NCBI GenBank assembly: GCA_022711465.1
Contig: JAKLEZ010000001.1
Location: 124,001-188,000, forward strand
Length of the DNA: 64,000 nucleotides
From: Planctomycetota bacterium
GTDB lineage: Bacteria; Planctomycetota; Phycisphaerae; UBA1845; PWPN01
Direction: 5' to 3'
The position numbers were made by a program, and so were the translations under genes. The notes below the pieces were generated by a model. It did no database searches. It saw nothing but the letters and a program-made list of their open reading frames with translations, and was not told the origin of the DNA. This document shows positions 52,769 to 61,553 of the stretch, piece after piece (position 1 is the first letter of the stretch; each line of letters begins with the position of its first letter).

Positions 52769-53890
52769 TCACTCGTCGCTGACTGTCCCCAGCGTTTCGC
52801 CGGGGACGTCGAGCGGTGGTCGATGGGTGGGTGTGGCCGGCCGGCTGCGGTTATGGATGGCCAGTTCGCAGGCCAGGCGGATGGCGGACTTCATGCTCTC
52901 CGGGTTGGCGATGTTCCGATTGGCGATGTCGAAGGCTGTTCCGTGATCGACGCTGGTGCGGATGACGGGCAGTCCCAGGGTGGTCTGACAGGCGCTGTCG
53001 AAAGCCAGGAGTTTCACGGGGATAAGGCCCTGGTCGTGGTACATGGCCACGACGCCGTCGAAGTGGCCCTGGACGGTGCGCCAGAAGAGGGTATCGGCCG
53101 GATAGGGGCCGGCGACGTCCCATCCGACCTCGCGGGCCATGACGAGGGCGGGCTCGATAATCCGCTTCTCCTCGTCGCCGAAGAGTCCGTTCTCGCCGGC
53201 ATGGGGATTGAGTCCGCAGACGCCGATCCGGGGGTTCTCGATGCCGAACCAGTTGACCAGGGCTTCGCCCATGAGATCGACGGGCTGGAAGACCCGGCCG
53301 ATGGTGAAGGAGTTGCGGAGATCGAACAGCGGCTCATGGATGCTGGCCAGGGCGACTCTCAGTTTTTCGGTGACGAACATCATGGTGACGCGGTCGGCAT
53401 GGAAAGCGTGGGCCAGTTTCTCGGTGTGGCCGGGGAACTTGTAGCCTGCCATGGCCCAGCTTTCCTTGCAGATCGGGGCGGTCACGATTCCCTCGAGGAA
53501 GCCGTCGCGGGCGCCCTTGATGGCCGCGTTGAGGAATCGCATGGAGGCTTCGCCGCCCTGGGCGGTCGGGTGGCGGATTGCCGGTCCGAAGACGGAGAAA
53601 TCGTCGAAATCGGCCACGACCGTTCCGCTCTCGATGCGGGTCACGAGTTCGTGGGGCAGGCGGAACCAGTAAGGATTGACCTCCGCCAAATCGGCGGCGT
53701 ACTCCAGGTTTTCGGCCAGACCGTAGATGATGAACCGTCCCAGGCGGCGGACGGCGGGATCGGCCAGGGCCTTGACCACGACTTCGGCGCCGATGCCGCC
53801 GGGCTCACCCATGGTGATCCCGATGAGCGGCCGCTTGCCCTGATAGCGGCGGTCGTCAGCTGTCAGGTTTTCGGGGGTGGAGCGACTCAT
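52769..53890 (-). CDS. pdxA: 4-hydroxythreonine-4-phosphate dehydrogenase
   Basis: 373 residues from the ATG at 53890, 4 nt after the ribE stop. It catalyses the NAD-dependent oxidation in the DXP-dependent vitamin B6 pathway. Family blocks: ITMGEPGGIGAEVVVKAL (about 29-46), APICKESW, GHTEKLA, CGLNPHAGENG, and YHDQGLIPVK with metal-binding His. pdxJ is not adjacent. Its tight pairing with riboflavin synthase suggests a small coenzyme operon. Confidence 0.94.
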   Translation of the reverse strand: MSRSTPENLTADDRRYQGKRPLIGITMGEPGGIGAEVVVKALADPAVRRLGRFIIYGLAENLEYAADLAEVNPYWFRLPHELVTRIESGTVVADFDDFSVFGPAIRHPTAQGGEASMRFLNAAIKGARDGFLEGIVTAPICKESWAMAGYKFPGHTEKLAHAFHADRVTMMFVTEKLRVALASIHEPLFDLRNSFTIGRVFQPVDLMGEALVNWFGIENPRIGVCGLNPHAGENGLFGDEEKRIIEPALVMAREVGWDVAGPYPADTLFWRTVQGHFDGVVAMYHDQGLIPVKLLAFDSACQTTLGLPVIRTSVDHGTAFDIANRNIANPESMKSAIRLACELAIHNRSRPATPTHRPPLDVPGETLGTVSDE

Positions 53891-53894
53891 GACA

Positions 53895-54539
53895 TCACCA
53901 CCCATTCGCCCGGAGCATGTCGACGGTCAGCGGTTCGCCCGACCCGTTTTCTTTCCACCGCTCCAGGGTGGTGACGATGGTGCGAACGAGGACATCGGTT
54001 TCCACATTGACGCGGTCCCCGACGTTCAGCGAGGCCAGGGTGGTCTGTCGAAGGGTTGTCGGAATCAAGGCGATGCTGAAGGCATGGCGTTCAGCCCGAG
54101 CCACGGTGAGGGAGACGCCGTCGACGGTTACCGCACCCTTGGGAATGATGTAGGGCATCAGGCCGTCGTCGGGCCGGAATGAGGCGACCCACTCGCCGGC
54201 GGTGCGGACACGATCCACGCGTGCGGTGCCGTCGACGTGGCCCTGGACGACGTGGCCGTCGAGCCCGTCGCCGGGCCGGAGACTGGCTTCCAGGTTCACG
54301 CGGTCGCCGACGGCGAGGGCACCCAGCGTGCTGCGGTTGAGGGTCTCCGGGACGACATCGAACTCGATGCGGGTCGGATCACTGCGAACGACGGTGAGGC
54401 AGGCGCCGCTCACGCAGACGCTGGCCCCTTCAAGGACAGGACGCCGCAGGTTGGGGGCATCGACCAGCAGGCGCGCGCCGGCACCGCTCCTTTGCATGGA
54501 GCGAACGACGCCCACGGCCTGTACGATGCCTGTAAACAT
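53895..54539 (-). CDS. ribE: riboflavin synthase alpha subunit
   Basis: 214 residues from the ATG at 54539, giving the canonical start MFTGIVQAVG and the usual length (about 210-220). Two homologous lumazine-binding repeats are visible: SVCVSGACLTV (first half) and AVTVDGVSLTVA (second half), each followed by ETLNRSTLG / TTLRQTTLA. It condenses two 6,7-dimethyl-8-ribityllumazine molecules to riboflavin. Other rib genes are not in the window and I see no FMN riboswitch upstream. Confidence 0.95.
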   Translation of the reverse strand: MFTGIVQAVGVVRSMQRSGAGARLLVDAPNLRRPVLEGASVCVSGACLTVVRSDPTRIEFDVVPETLNRSTLGALAVGDRVNLEASLRPGDGLDGHVVQGHVDGTARVDRVRTAGEWVASFRPDDGLMPYIIPKGAVTVDGVSLTVARAERHAFSIALIPTTLRQTTLASLNVGDRVNVETDVLVRTIVTTLERWKENGSGEPLTVDMLRANGW

Positions 54540-54841
54540 GGCCGACACACCTGCGCATATCGCCTCGCACACATCCCGTTCTCTTTCCATGCTAGTCCGC
54601 ATGAACGGGTAAAGTCAAGCCAGCAAGGGGTGACCGGGGGCCGGCCCGGCATGGTGGATCCAGCTTGCGCAGGAGGAGAGATTGAGACCGTGGTCCGGCC
54701 CCGGCGCCGGGGTGCCCGGCCGTCCATTGCCCGCCACCGCGGGTCGCCCCTCCGCCCGGCGCCCGGAGAGCGGCCGCCGGCCACCGATACCATCTGTCAC
54801 CTCTATAAAACACCATTGACCTCATTCCGCGGGGTTGCCGG
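54540..54841. other. intergenic region between mutL and ribE, nothing recognised
   Basis: 302 nt with no gene. It must hold the ribE promoter, but no convincing -35/-10 pair, riboswitch or terminator was found; frames across it are shadows. Confidence 0.4.
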
Positions 54842-56830
54842 CTACGTTCGCTTGAACTGTTTCTCGAGATCGCCGAGGGTCAGATTGAGCGACGTTGGTC
54901 GGCCGTGGGGGCAGTTGGTCGAACGATCGACCAGATGGCGTTGGGCCATGAGCGATTCGATTTCCGCCGGGGAGAGCGGATCACCGGCTTTGACGGCCGC
55001 CTTGCAGGCGCACATAGCGATCAGGTCGTTCATCAGCATCTCGCCGGAAGCGGGCGCATCGCGGGCCACCAGTCGATCGAGGGCATCACGGACGAAGTCT
55101 GCGACCCGTTCGGGGCTCAGCAGGGATGGTGCGGCATGGACGGCGATGGTGCTGGGGCCATAGGGGCTGAGCTCGAAGCCGAGCTGGCCAAACAGCTCGC
55201 CATGGGACTCGATCAGGGCGACGTGATCCGGGGCCACATTGACCGTTTCGGGCAGGAGCAAGCGTTGCGACTCGAGGGATCCGCGGCTGATCTGTTCGGA
55301 GATCTTCTCGTAGAGGATGCGTTCGTGAAGGGCGTGCTGGTCGATGATGGTCAAGCCATCGTCGCTCTCGGTGACGAGGAATGCCCTGTGAACCTGAATC
55401 ACCCGTGGTGCACGATTTGCCGGGCCCAAGCCGCCGACCGGAGGATTCCAACCTGGCGGATGCGGCGAGGCGAGCTGGGGGTCGGCGGCGGCTGACTCTG
55501 TCTCCCGGTCCCCGGCGGTCGTGGCTGCGGGGTGCCCTGCCGGTGTCGACGGCCATGAGGTACGGACCATCGGGGAGTGCCTGGACCCGCCGGAGCCCGA
55601 CTCGGCGGACGCACCTGTGGAGGCCGGGCCGCCCGGCGGCGGCAGATGGCCTGCGGGCAGACTGCGCTTGTAGAACTCGGCGACAGATTGGCGTACTTCG
55701 CGGCGGCGGTCGGCATCGAGTTCATCCTGGGTCATGCTGTCGGAGGGATCGGGCGAGAGGGCATGCAGACCGGTGGCGGGTGCCGCGGATGGTGAAGGGG
55801 CCTGCCGGCCGCCCGCGTCGGGGCGGTACTGGGGTGTCAGATTGGCGTTGAGGAAGCGATCGCGCAGGACCGAGAGGACCTGGGAGTAGACGACGTTCGA
55901 ATCCTGCCAGCGGACCTCGCTCTTGGTCGGGTGGACGTTGACGTCGACGGCGGCGGGATCGACTTCCAGGGCGATGAAGAAGACCGGGTAGCGGTTGGCC
56001 TCCATGAGCCCGCGGTAGGCCTCGCGGGCGGCGGCGGAGACGAAGCGGTCGTGGATGTAGCGACCGTTGAGGAAGATGTATTGCCACTTACCGGAGGAGC
56101 GACTATCGGCCGGCCGGCCGGCGTAACCGTGGATTTTGAGGCCGCGCTCGTCGCGAGCGAACTCGAGGAGTGAGTCGGCCAGTTCCGCGCCGTACAGATC
56201 GGCCACGCGGGAGCGGACCTGGCCCGCCGGGCGGAGGTGGTGGATCAGCCGGCCGTTGTGCGTCAGCCGAAACTCGATGCCGGGGTGGGCCAGGGCGATG
56301 CGGGCGACCTGTTCGGTGATGTGTCCCATCTCGGTCTGGGCAGTGCGGAGGAACTTCTGGCGGGCAGGGACGTTGAAGAACAGCTCGCGCACCTCGACGG
56401 TGGTGCCCGGCGGGCCGCTCGCGGCGATGATAGGTTCGACCCGGTCGCCGGCCATACGGATTTCGTGGGCCTCGTGGGCGTCGGGGCGGCGAGAGACGAC
56501 GCGGAGTTGGGAGACCGATCCGATGCTCGGCAGGGCCTCGCCGCGGAAACCCATGGTGCGAATCGCGAAAAGATCGCTCTCGCCGCGAATCTTGCTGGTC
56601 GCGTGTGGAAGGACGCAGCGGGCCAGGTCCTCGGCGTCCATGCCAGACCCGTCGTCGACCACGCGGGTGAGTTTCCGACCACCCTCTTCGATGGCGATCT
56701 CGATGCGGTGGGCACCGGAATCGAGGCTGTTCTCGATGAGCTCCTTGACCACGCTGGCCGGACGCTCGACGACCTCGCCAGCAGCGATCTTGTTGACCAG
56801 GAGATCGGGAAGAACCTGAATTGACGGCAT
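54842..56830 (-). CDS. mutL: DNA mismatch repair protein MutL, endonuclease type
   Basis: 662 residues from the ATG at 56830 (AGGGG upstream; an earlier ATG lies at 56863). The N-terminal GHKL ATPase has KIAAGEVVERPASVVKELIENS, DDGSGM and TMGFRGEALPSI. A long low-complexity Pro/Ala/Gly-rich linker (about 345-465) separates the C-terminal dimerisation domain, which contains DQHALHERILYE, matching the DQHA(X)2E(X)4E endonuclease motif, and CPHGRPT. So this MutL nicks DNA itself, as expected in bacteria without MutH. mutS is not adjacent. Confidence 0.95.
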   Translation of the reverse strand: MPSIQVLPDLLVNKIAAGEVVERPASVVKELIENSLDSGAHRIEIAIEEGGRKLTRVVDDGSGMDAEDLARCVLPHATSKIRGESDLFAIRTMGFRGEALPSIGSVSQLRVVSRRPDAHEAHEIRMAGDRVEPIIAASGPPGTTVEVRELFFNVPARQKFLRTAQTEMGHITEQVARIALAHPGIEFRLTHNGRLIHHLRPAGQVRSRVADLYGAELADSLLEFARDERGLKIHGYAGRPADSRSSGKWQYIFLNGRYIHDRFVSAAAREAYRGLMEANRYPVFFIALEVDPAAVDVNVHPTKSEVRWQDSNVVYSQVLSVLRDRFLNANLTPQYRPDAGGRQAPSPSAAPATGLHALSPDPSDSMTQDELDADRRREVRQSVAEFYKRSLPAGHLPPPGGPASTGASAESGSGGSRHSPMVRTSWPSTPAGHPAATTAGDRETESAAADPQLASPHPPGWNPPVGGLGPANRAPRVIQVHRAFLVTESDDGLTIIDQHALHERILYEKISEQISRGSLESQRLLLPETVNVAPDHVALIESHGELFGQLGFELSPYGPSTIAVHAAPSLLSPERVADFVRDALDRLVARDAPASGEMLMNDLIAMCACKAAVKAGDPLSPAEIESLMAQRHLVDRSTNCPHGRPTSLNLTLGDLEKQFKRT

Positions 56831-56877
56831 GCCAGCTCGCACCCCTGAGAGGCTCATCTCCACGATGACACTGGGCG

Positions 56878-56907
56878 AGTATAAGGGGCTTGCCGAACAG
56901 GGGTCAA
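56878..56907 (-). promoter_or_regulatory. sigma-70-like promoter of mutL
   Basis: Minus strand: -35 TTGACC (56907-56902), 18-nt spacer, -10 TATACT (56883-56878). Same -35 hexamer and spacing as the trpE candidate. Confidence 0.55.
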
Positions 56908-56979
56908 ACCAATGAAGCGGGCCTGAAGCGGTTTGCTCCAGGCCCGATGGCTTCCACTCGCGTGCGAAGAGCGGCGCGT

Positions 56980-57906
56980 TCAGCGTCGAGACCGGCGGCT
57001 GGGGGGCAGCGCCAGGAGGCCGACGATCAGCAGCCCAAGGCAGCTCGGTTCCGGGACGTTCACCGCCATGGGTCCGATCCCGCTACCTTCGCTCAGGAGA
57101 CCGTCGGGGAGCATGAACGCGTCGAACAGGTTGCTGGACGGCTGCTCACCGAGAAGCGCGGCCAGGATCGTGTTGTTGACCAAGGTATTGGTCTCCTCGC
57201 TGGTGAGGGCATGCCCGGCGACCAGCCTGGCGTTCAGGGCGTCGATACTGGCGTCCAGGCCTGCGATCCTGGCGGATCGGCTGCTGAGCTTCTCAAATGG
57301 GTTGAACGTGCCGACCGCATCGAAGAAGGGCTTGGTTACGGCGGCGGCGGCGTCCGTGTAGATGTTGCCCGAGACCACGATCGGGCCGGCGTCGAAATCG
57401 AGGCTCTGCTGGTCATTCCCGAACCACCCTTCGGCCGTGTACGTGCCGCGGTTGGAGATCTGGAACGTCTGGTCGTAGAAACCCAAGGCGTTGATCTTCG
57501 TGTTCACGTTGATAGCCACGTTGCCCGCGGCGGTGAGATTCTGGAAGCCGGGGTCAATCTGGAAGACGTAGCTCAAGGGGTTGTTGCCGGTAGCCAGAGA
57601 GAAGGTGGCGGTGGGTATGCCTCGGGTCGTGTATCCGGCGGCGAGCCGCACGGTGCTGGCCGACGTCGCCCCGAGCGTCAGATCGGCGAAGCCGAAGTTG
57701 TAGTTCTGACCGACGTAAGGCGCCGCTGCAGCGAAGTTGTACCCTTTGCCCAGGAGGTTCTTCTCAATGCCCACGGCGCTATCGAATTGGTTGAGGCCGA
57801 TGAGGAACGCCTTCTTGAGGCTGATGTCTGCTCGGACCGCCGCTGCAGGCAGCAATGCGGCGCAAGCGAGTACGGCCACGATCATGCTCTTACGTAGCGA
57901 CACCAT
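56980..57906 (-). CDS. PEP-CTERM sorting-domain exported protein
   Basis: 308 residues from the ATG at 57906 (GGAGG 6 nt upstream; a GTG lies 3 nt earlier). Signal peptide at about 1-26. The extreme C-terminus reads VPEP, a hydrophobic helix, then RRSRR: the PEP-CTERM signal recognised by an exosortase, which removes it and attaches the protein outside. The mature region is beta-rich, with a central NPLSYVFQIDPGFQNLTAAG-type stretch, and no enzymatic motif. The exosortase gene is not in the window. Confidence 0.9.
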   Translation of the reverse strand: MVSLRKSMIVAVLACAALLPAAAVRADISLKKAFLIGLNQFDSAVGIEKNLLGKGYNFAAAAPYVGQNYNFGFADLTLGATSASTVRLAAGYTTRGIPTATFSLATGNNPLSYVFQIDPGFQNLTAAGNVAINVNTKINALGFYDQTFQISNRGTYTAEGWFGNDQQSLDFDAGPIVVSGNIYTDAAAAVTKPFFDAVGTFNPFEKLSSRSARIAGLDASIDALNARLVAGHALTSEETNTLVNNTILAALLGEQPSSNLFDAFMLPDGLLSEGSGIGPMAVNVPEPSCLGLLIVGLLALPPSRRSRR

Positions 57907-58173
57907 CACTGACCTCCCATTCTGCCAGGCCTGTCAGACGTGCACCCGGCTCTAATTCCATGGCGCACAAGTAGTAATGTGCATCTCCGCCCGGGCGACG
58001 TCAAGTCGACCCGGGGGTATCAGCCTAACCATCCATCGGCCAAATCCCCGGACACGTTGACGACAAGGCGGCTCCAGAAACGACGGATGTGATTCGGACA
58101 CAAGTTGTTCGGGCGCGGCGGGGGGTGAACCGTCCGGTCGCCGCGAGAACATAACTCTTTGACAGGAATGATG
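57907..58173. other. intergenic region, possible promoter only
   Basis: 267 nt between the PEP-CTERM gene start and the end of the dipeptidase gene. A minus-strand TTGACG lies near 58000, but the expected -10 position is poor. No RNA gene seen. Confidence 0.35.
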
Positions 58174-59556
58174 TTAGCTGTGAACACCGCCCATCAGGGA
58201 CAGGAATCGAAGCACGCAACGGGTACCTGTCTCGAACTCGTGGAGGTGGAAGAACTCGTTGGGACTGTGGACGTTGCAGTCGGGCGAGGAGAAGCCCAGC
58301 ATGATGCTGTCGGCCCCGAGGATCTTCCTGAACATGGGCAGGATTGGCAGGGTGCCACCTCCCCGGGTAAGGATGGGTGGCTTGCCGTAGGTCTCGGTGA
58401 GGGCCGCGATGGCCGCCTTCATCCCCGGCGAATCGGTCGGAGCAAGGTAGGCGGCGCAGTTCGAGTGTTCGAGGATGGTCAGTCGCACGGTGGCGGGACA
58501 GGCCATCCGCACGGCGGCGTCGAAGGCTTTGGATATCTTGTCAGGATCTTGATCGCCGACCAGCCGCATGGAGACTTTGGACGCCGCCCGAGACGGAAGA
58601 ATCGTCGCCGCCCCTTCATCGATATAGCCGCTGACCAAGCCGTTGACATCGAGGGTCGGGCGAGCCCCGTACCGTTCCGTGGTCGTAAAGCCCGGCTCGC
58701 CGAAGGGGGCGGGACTTCCCGTAGCGGCCAGGAGTTGAGTGTCGCTCATGCCGTGTTGGGCGAGGGCTTGGCGTTCATCGCTGGAGAGCGGGCGGACGTC
58801 GTCGTAGAAGCCAGGAATCGTGACCCGTCCATTTCCATCGTGCAGCGAAGCCAGGATGCCGGCCAGGACGTTGGCCGGATTCGCGACGGTTCCGCCGTAC
58901 TGGCCGCTGTGCAGATCGCGGGCCGGGCCGTCGACGATGATCTCCTTGTAGACCAGGCCTCGGGTCGCGTAGTCCATGGCTGGTGTGTCGTGGTCATACG
59001 TGCTGGTATCGCTGAGGACGACGTAGTCGCACGCCAGTTCGTCGGCACGTTCGCGGACGAGGTCGGGCAGATGGGCTGAGCCGATCTCTTCTTCGCCCTC
59101 GATGAGGAACTTGACCCGGACCGGCAGCGGTTCTCTGGTCTCCTTCCAGGCGCGCATAGCCGCCAGGTGGGTCATGATCTGACCCTTGTCGTCCGCGCTG
59201 CCCCGGGCGAAGATGGTCTGGTCACGAATGGCGGGCTCGAAAGGGGGCGATTTCCAGAGTCTGAGGTCACCCACCGGCTGAACGTCGTAGTGGCCGTAGA
59301 CCAGCAGTGTGGTGGCGGACGGTCTGCCGGGGACGGGGCCGCTGTCGCCGAGGACGGCCGGGTGCCTGGCGGTTGGCACCACGCGGGCCTCGATCCCCGC
59401 GAGGTCCAGTTGGCCGCGAATCCACTCGGTGCACCGGCGCATGTCGTCAGCGTGGATGCTCTGGGCGGAGATGGTCTCAAAACGCAGGAAGGTCATGAGG
59501 TCCGCGAGGTACGCTTGGCGTTTCTGATCGAAGGCCTTCAGGGCGGATTCAAGCAA
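58174..59556 (-). CDS. M20-family dipeptidase
   Basis: 460 residues from a TTG at 59556, supported by GGGAG 7 nt upstream and by family length; an ATG at 59592 lacks a ribosome-binding site. M20 signature: VYGHYDVQPVG (zinc-ligand His and Asp), RGSADDKGQIM with the bridging Asp, IEGEEEIGS with catalytic Glu, and DLHSGQYGG in the lid. The C-terminal PNEFFHLHEFETG supplies the last zinc ligand. It hydrolyses dipeptides or related amides in the cytoplasm. Confidence 0.92.
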   Translation of the reverse strand: MLESALKAFDQKRQAYLADLMTFLRFETISAQSIHADDMRRCTEWIRGQLDLAGIEARVVPTARHPAVLGDSGPVPGRPSATTLLVYGHYDVQPVGDLRLWKSPPFEPAIRDQTIFARGSADDKGQIMTHLAAMRAWKETREPLPVRVKFLIEGEEEIGSAHLPDLVRERADELACDYVVLSDTSTYDHDTPAMDYATRGLVYKEIIVDGPARDLHSGQYGGTVANPANVLAGILASLHDGNGRVTIPGFYDDVRPLSSDERQALAQHGMSDTQLLAATGSPAPFGEPGFTTTERYGARPTLDVNGLVSGYIDEGAATILPSRAASKVSMRLVGDQDPDKISKAFDAAVRMACPATVRLTILEHSNCAAYLAPTDSPGMKAAIAALTETYGKPPILTRGGGTLPILPMFRKILGADSIMLGFSSPDCNVHSPNEFFHLHEFETGTRCVLRFLSLMGGVHS

Positions 59557-59940
59557 TGTGGGACTCCCTGTGCAGAATGAACATGGGTTCATTCTGTATG
59601 GCCCGTCGCGCGGCGTCAATGTTCGCCCGTTGCTCTCGGCCTTGGCGTCGGCCCGCAGGTTAGGGAGTCCCGCCATGGCGCTTGCCGAGTTGCGTCGTGA
59701 ACGAGGCGGGCAATTCAGCCCTGATGCGGCCGACGCCGCGCTCGCCGTGTTGGGGGGCAGCCAGTCCTCGAAGGCACGGTTGTCCGGACGAGTGAGGGCC
59801 ACTCGAGGTTCAGCGTATCGACCGTCGCGAACCGGCGGGTCCGGCCGACTCTGAGCGAGCTGGTTTCCGAGCGGCGTCGCCGGGGAGGCGCTTATGGGCA
59901 TCGCTGACTGCCGCGGCATCGAAGCTCGGCTGTGCCCGGG
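59557..59940. other. intergenic region, nothing recognised
   Basis: 384 nt between two minus-strand genes. The dipeptidase frame extends into it, but the residues look random (Pro/Ala/Arg-rich) and no ribosome-binding site or RNA gene is present. Confidence 0.4.
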
Positions 59941-61122
59941 CTAGTCCTTTGCCCCCACCTGCTGGTCGAGCCATTCGATACCCCTGCGGATCATGACCCA
60001 CACTTCCCCGTGCCAGCCGTGGCCGCCCTCGTAGGTCTCCCGTTTCACCTTCGCACCGGCCGCCTGCAGGGCCTTCTCAGCTTCCTCGGCAAACCGCATG
60101 GGCGTGACCCGATCAGTTGGTGACTGGAGAAGGTAGAAAGCCCTCCCCCTGGCGTTATCGAGCGGCGGCATCTCCTTGGACTTGAAGACGGACATCGCGA
60201 CGAAGGCACCGGTCGCGGGAGTGCTCTTGCGGACCGACATCGCGTAGCACGGCGGCCCGCCGCTGGACCAGCCGAGGAGGAAGATCCGTGCCGTGTCGAT
60301 CTTCACCTTGGCCTGTACGTCGGCCACGATCGCTTCGATGAACTGCTCGGTTGTGAACTTCGCGGTCGGGTATCGCGACTTCTCGGTGGGCCAGACGGTC
60401 TCACGGGCCTGTCTGGCATCCCAAACCGGGGCGACGGCCTGAGCGATCAGCCAACGCTTGTCCAGGACGTTCTTGTGGATTCGGCGGACGAAAAACTGAG
60501 CATCAGCACCCCCATCACCGCCGGGCAGGACGATCAACAGGCGGAATCCCTGAGGGGGAACCTGCGGGGCTTTTACCGGCCCGACGAGGAAGTAGCGTTT
60601 GTTCGCATCGCCGCCGGCTCGGAGGTCCTGAACGGGCACGCCGGCCACGTCGGCGGGATCCGGCTGGGACTCCGGTGTCTCCGCCGCCGTTTTCGATTTC
60701 TGCAGTAACTCCCGTGCCCACTGCTGCACTTCCGGGGAAGGATCGCGCGTGCCCAACTCGAGCACATCGGCCAGTCGCGGGTGGTTGCGAGGCTTGAGCG
60801 GATACGGCAGGGTGTAGTACCAGGCCTTGAGGATCTGCTGGCGAGCCTCGACGGATTCGATCTTGGCCCAGTTGTCCTTGAGGATCGCGTATCCATGCTC
60901 GGGCGGGAGGGCGGCGAGCTCCTGACCAACCTGGAAGGCTGTGCGCCAATTCCCTCCCTTGAGCCCGGTCAGCTTCCGAGCCCAGGTTTGTTTGATCGCC
61001 GGCGAAGGCTGGCTTGCCGGCGATGGCTTCTCGATCTTCGGCGTCGCATCGGCGGGTAGCACTCCGATAAGCACAGACACGGCCAGAGCCGCCAGCCGGG
61101 TGGTTGATTTCCTTCCACGCAT
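59941..61122 (-). CDS. exported alpha/beta hydrolase, probable esterase
   Basis: 393 residues from the ATG at 61122 (AGGAG 7 nt upstream; an ATG at 61149 lacks one). Signal peptide at about 1-27. A helical HEAT-like segment (about 40-160) precedes an esterase/PHB-depolymerase-like domain with oxyanion strand FRLLIVLPGGDGG, nucleophile elbow GWSSGG, a likely Asp in SPTDRVTP and catalytic His in EGGHGWHGEVW. It probably hydrolyses an ester outside the cytoplasm. No operon partner. Confidence 0.82.
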   Translation of the reverse strand: MRGRKSTTRLAALAVSVLIGVLPADATPKIEKPSPASQPSPAIKQTWARKLTGLKGGNWRTAFQVGQELAALPPEHGYAILKDNWAKIESVEARQQILKAWYYTLPYPLKPRNHPRLADVLELGTRDPSPEVQQWARELLQKSKTAAETPESQPDPADVAGVPVQDLRAGGDANKRYFLVGPVKAPQVPPQGFRLLIVLPGGDGGADAQFFVRRIHKNVLDKRWLIAQAVAPVWDARQARETVWPTEKSRYPTAKFTTEQFIEAIVADVQAKVKIDTARIFLLGWSSGGPPCYAMSVRKSTPATGAFVAMSVFKSKEMPPLDNARGRAFYLLQSPTDRVTPMRFAEEAEKALQAAGAKVKRETYEGGHGWHGEVWVMIRRGIEWLDQQVGAKD

Positions 61123-61553
61123 AGGGGTCTCCTGGTTCTCCCGAGCCATATACCGCAGGCCAAGCGTTTTCGCACGGGCGCGCGCCGAGGAACGCCGTCA
61201 CTCAAGGATTGTAGACGGATCGCGGGGAAGGAAATTGCGGTGGTCGGGCGTTTTGTCACCGACCGGCCGCACAGCCAAGTGGTATCGCCGCATGGATCCA
61301 GAAGCCGGTCACCGGACAGGGAAATCTCGAGAATCGCTCCCGCCCAGAGCCAAGCAACCGCATGCGAAGGAGTTCACGGCATCGCCGAACCCCAAGAGAC
61401 TCGGTGAGCCCCGTTGGCACTGGCCGGAACGGCTTTTCCGTTCCATAATGCGCGCCCCTCTCGTGGTCTGGCGGCCCGCCCCTCGTCGAGGGCGGGCCGC
61501 AGGCAGCGCGCGGGAGATGACCGGCGATGGCTCGGTCGAACGAAGGAGGTCCG
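61123..61553. other. divergent intergenic region with two hairpins
   Basis: 431 nt without a gene. It contains a short hairpin GGAACGG-CTTTT-CCGTTCC (61426-61444), a CATAAT (61444-61449) that could be a -10, and the strong hairpin at 61471-61500. None has a clear -35 or U-run. Confidence 0.4.
61471..61500. repeat. strong GC-rich hairpin before the GH172 gene
   Basis: Perfect 11-bp arms GCGGCCCGCCC / GGGCGGGCCGC (61471-61481 and 61490-61500) with an 8-nt loop. It lies about 50 nt before the ATG at 61554. No U-tract, so it is not a normal intrinsic terminator; it could be a 5'-leader structure. Confidence 0.45.

Noticed and set aside
53895..54841. FMN riboswitch before ribE
   Set aside because: No recognisable RFN-element sequence or matching stem pattern in the leader.
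59557..59919. Upstream extension of the M20 dipeptidase frame
   Set aside because: Residues are Pro/Ala/Arg-rich without family similarity, and the TTG at 59556 has a good ribosome-binding site.
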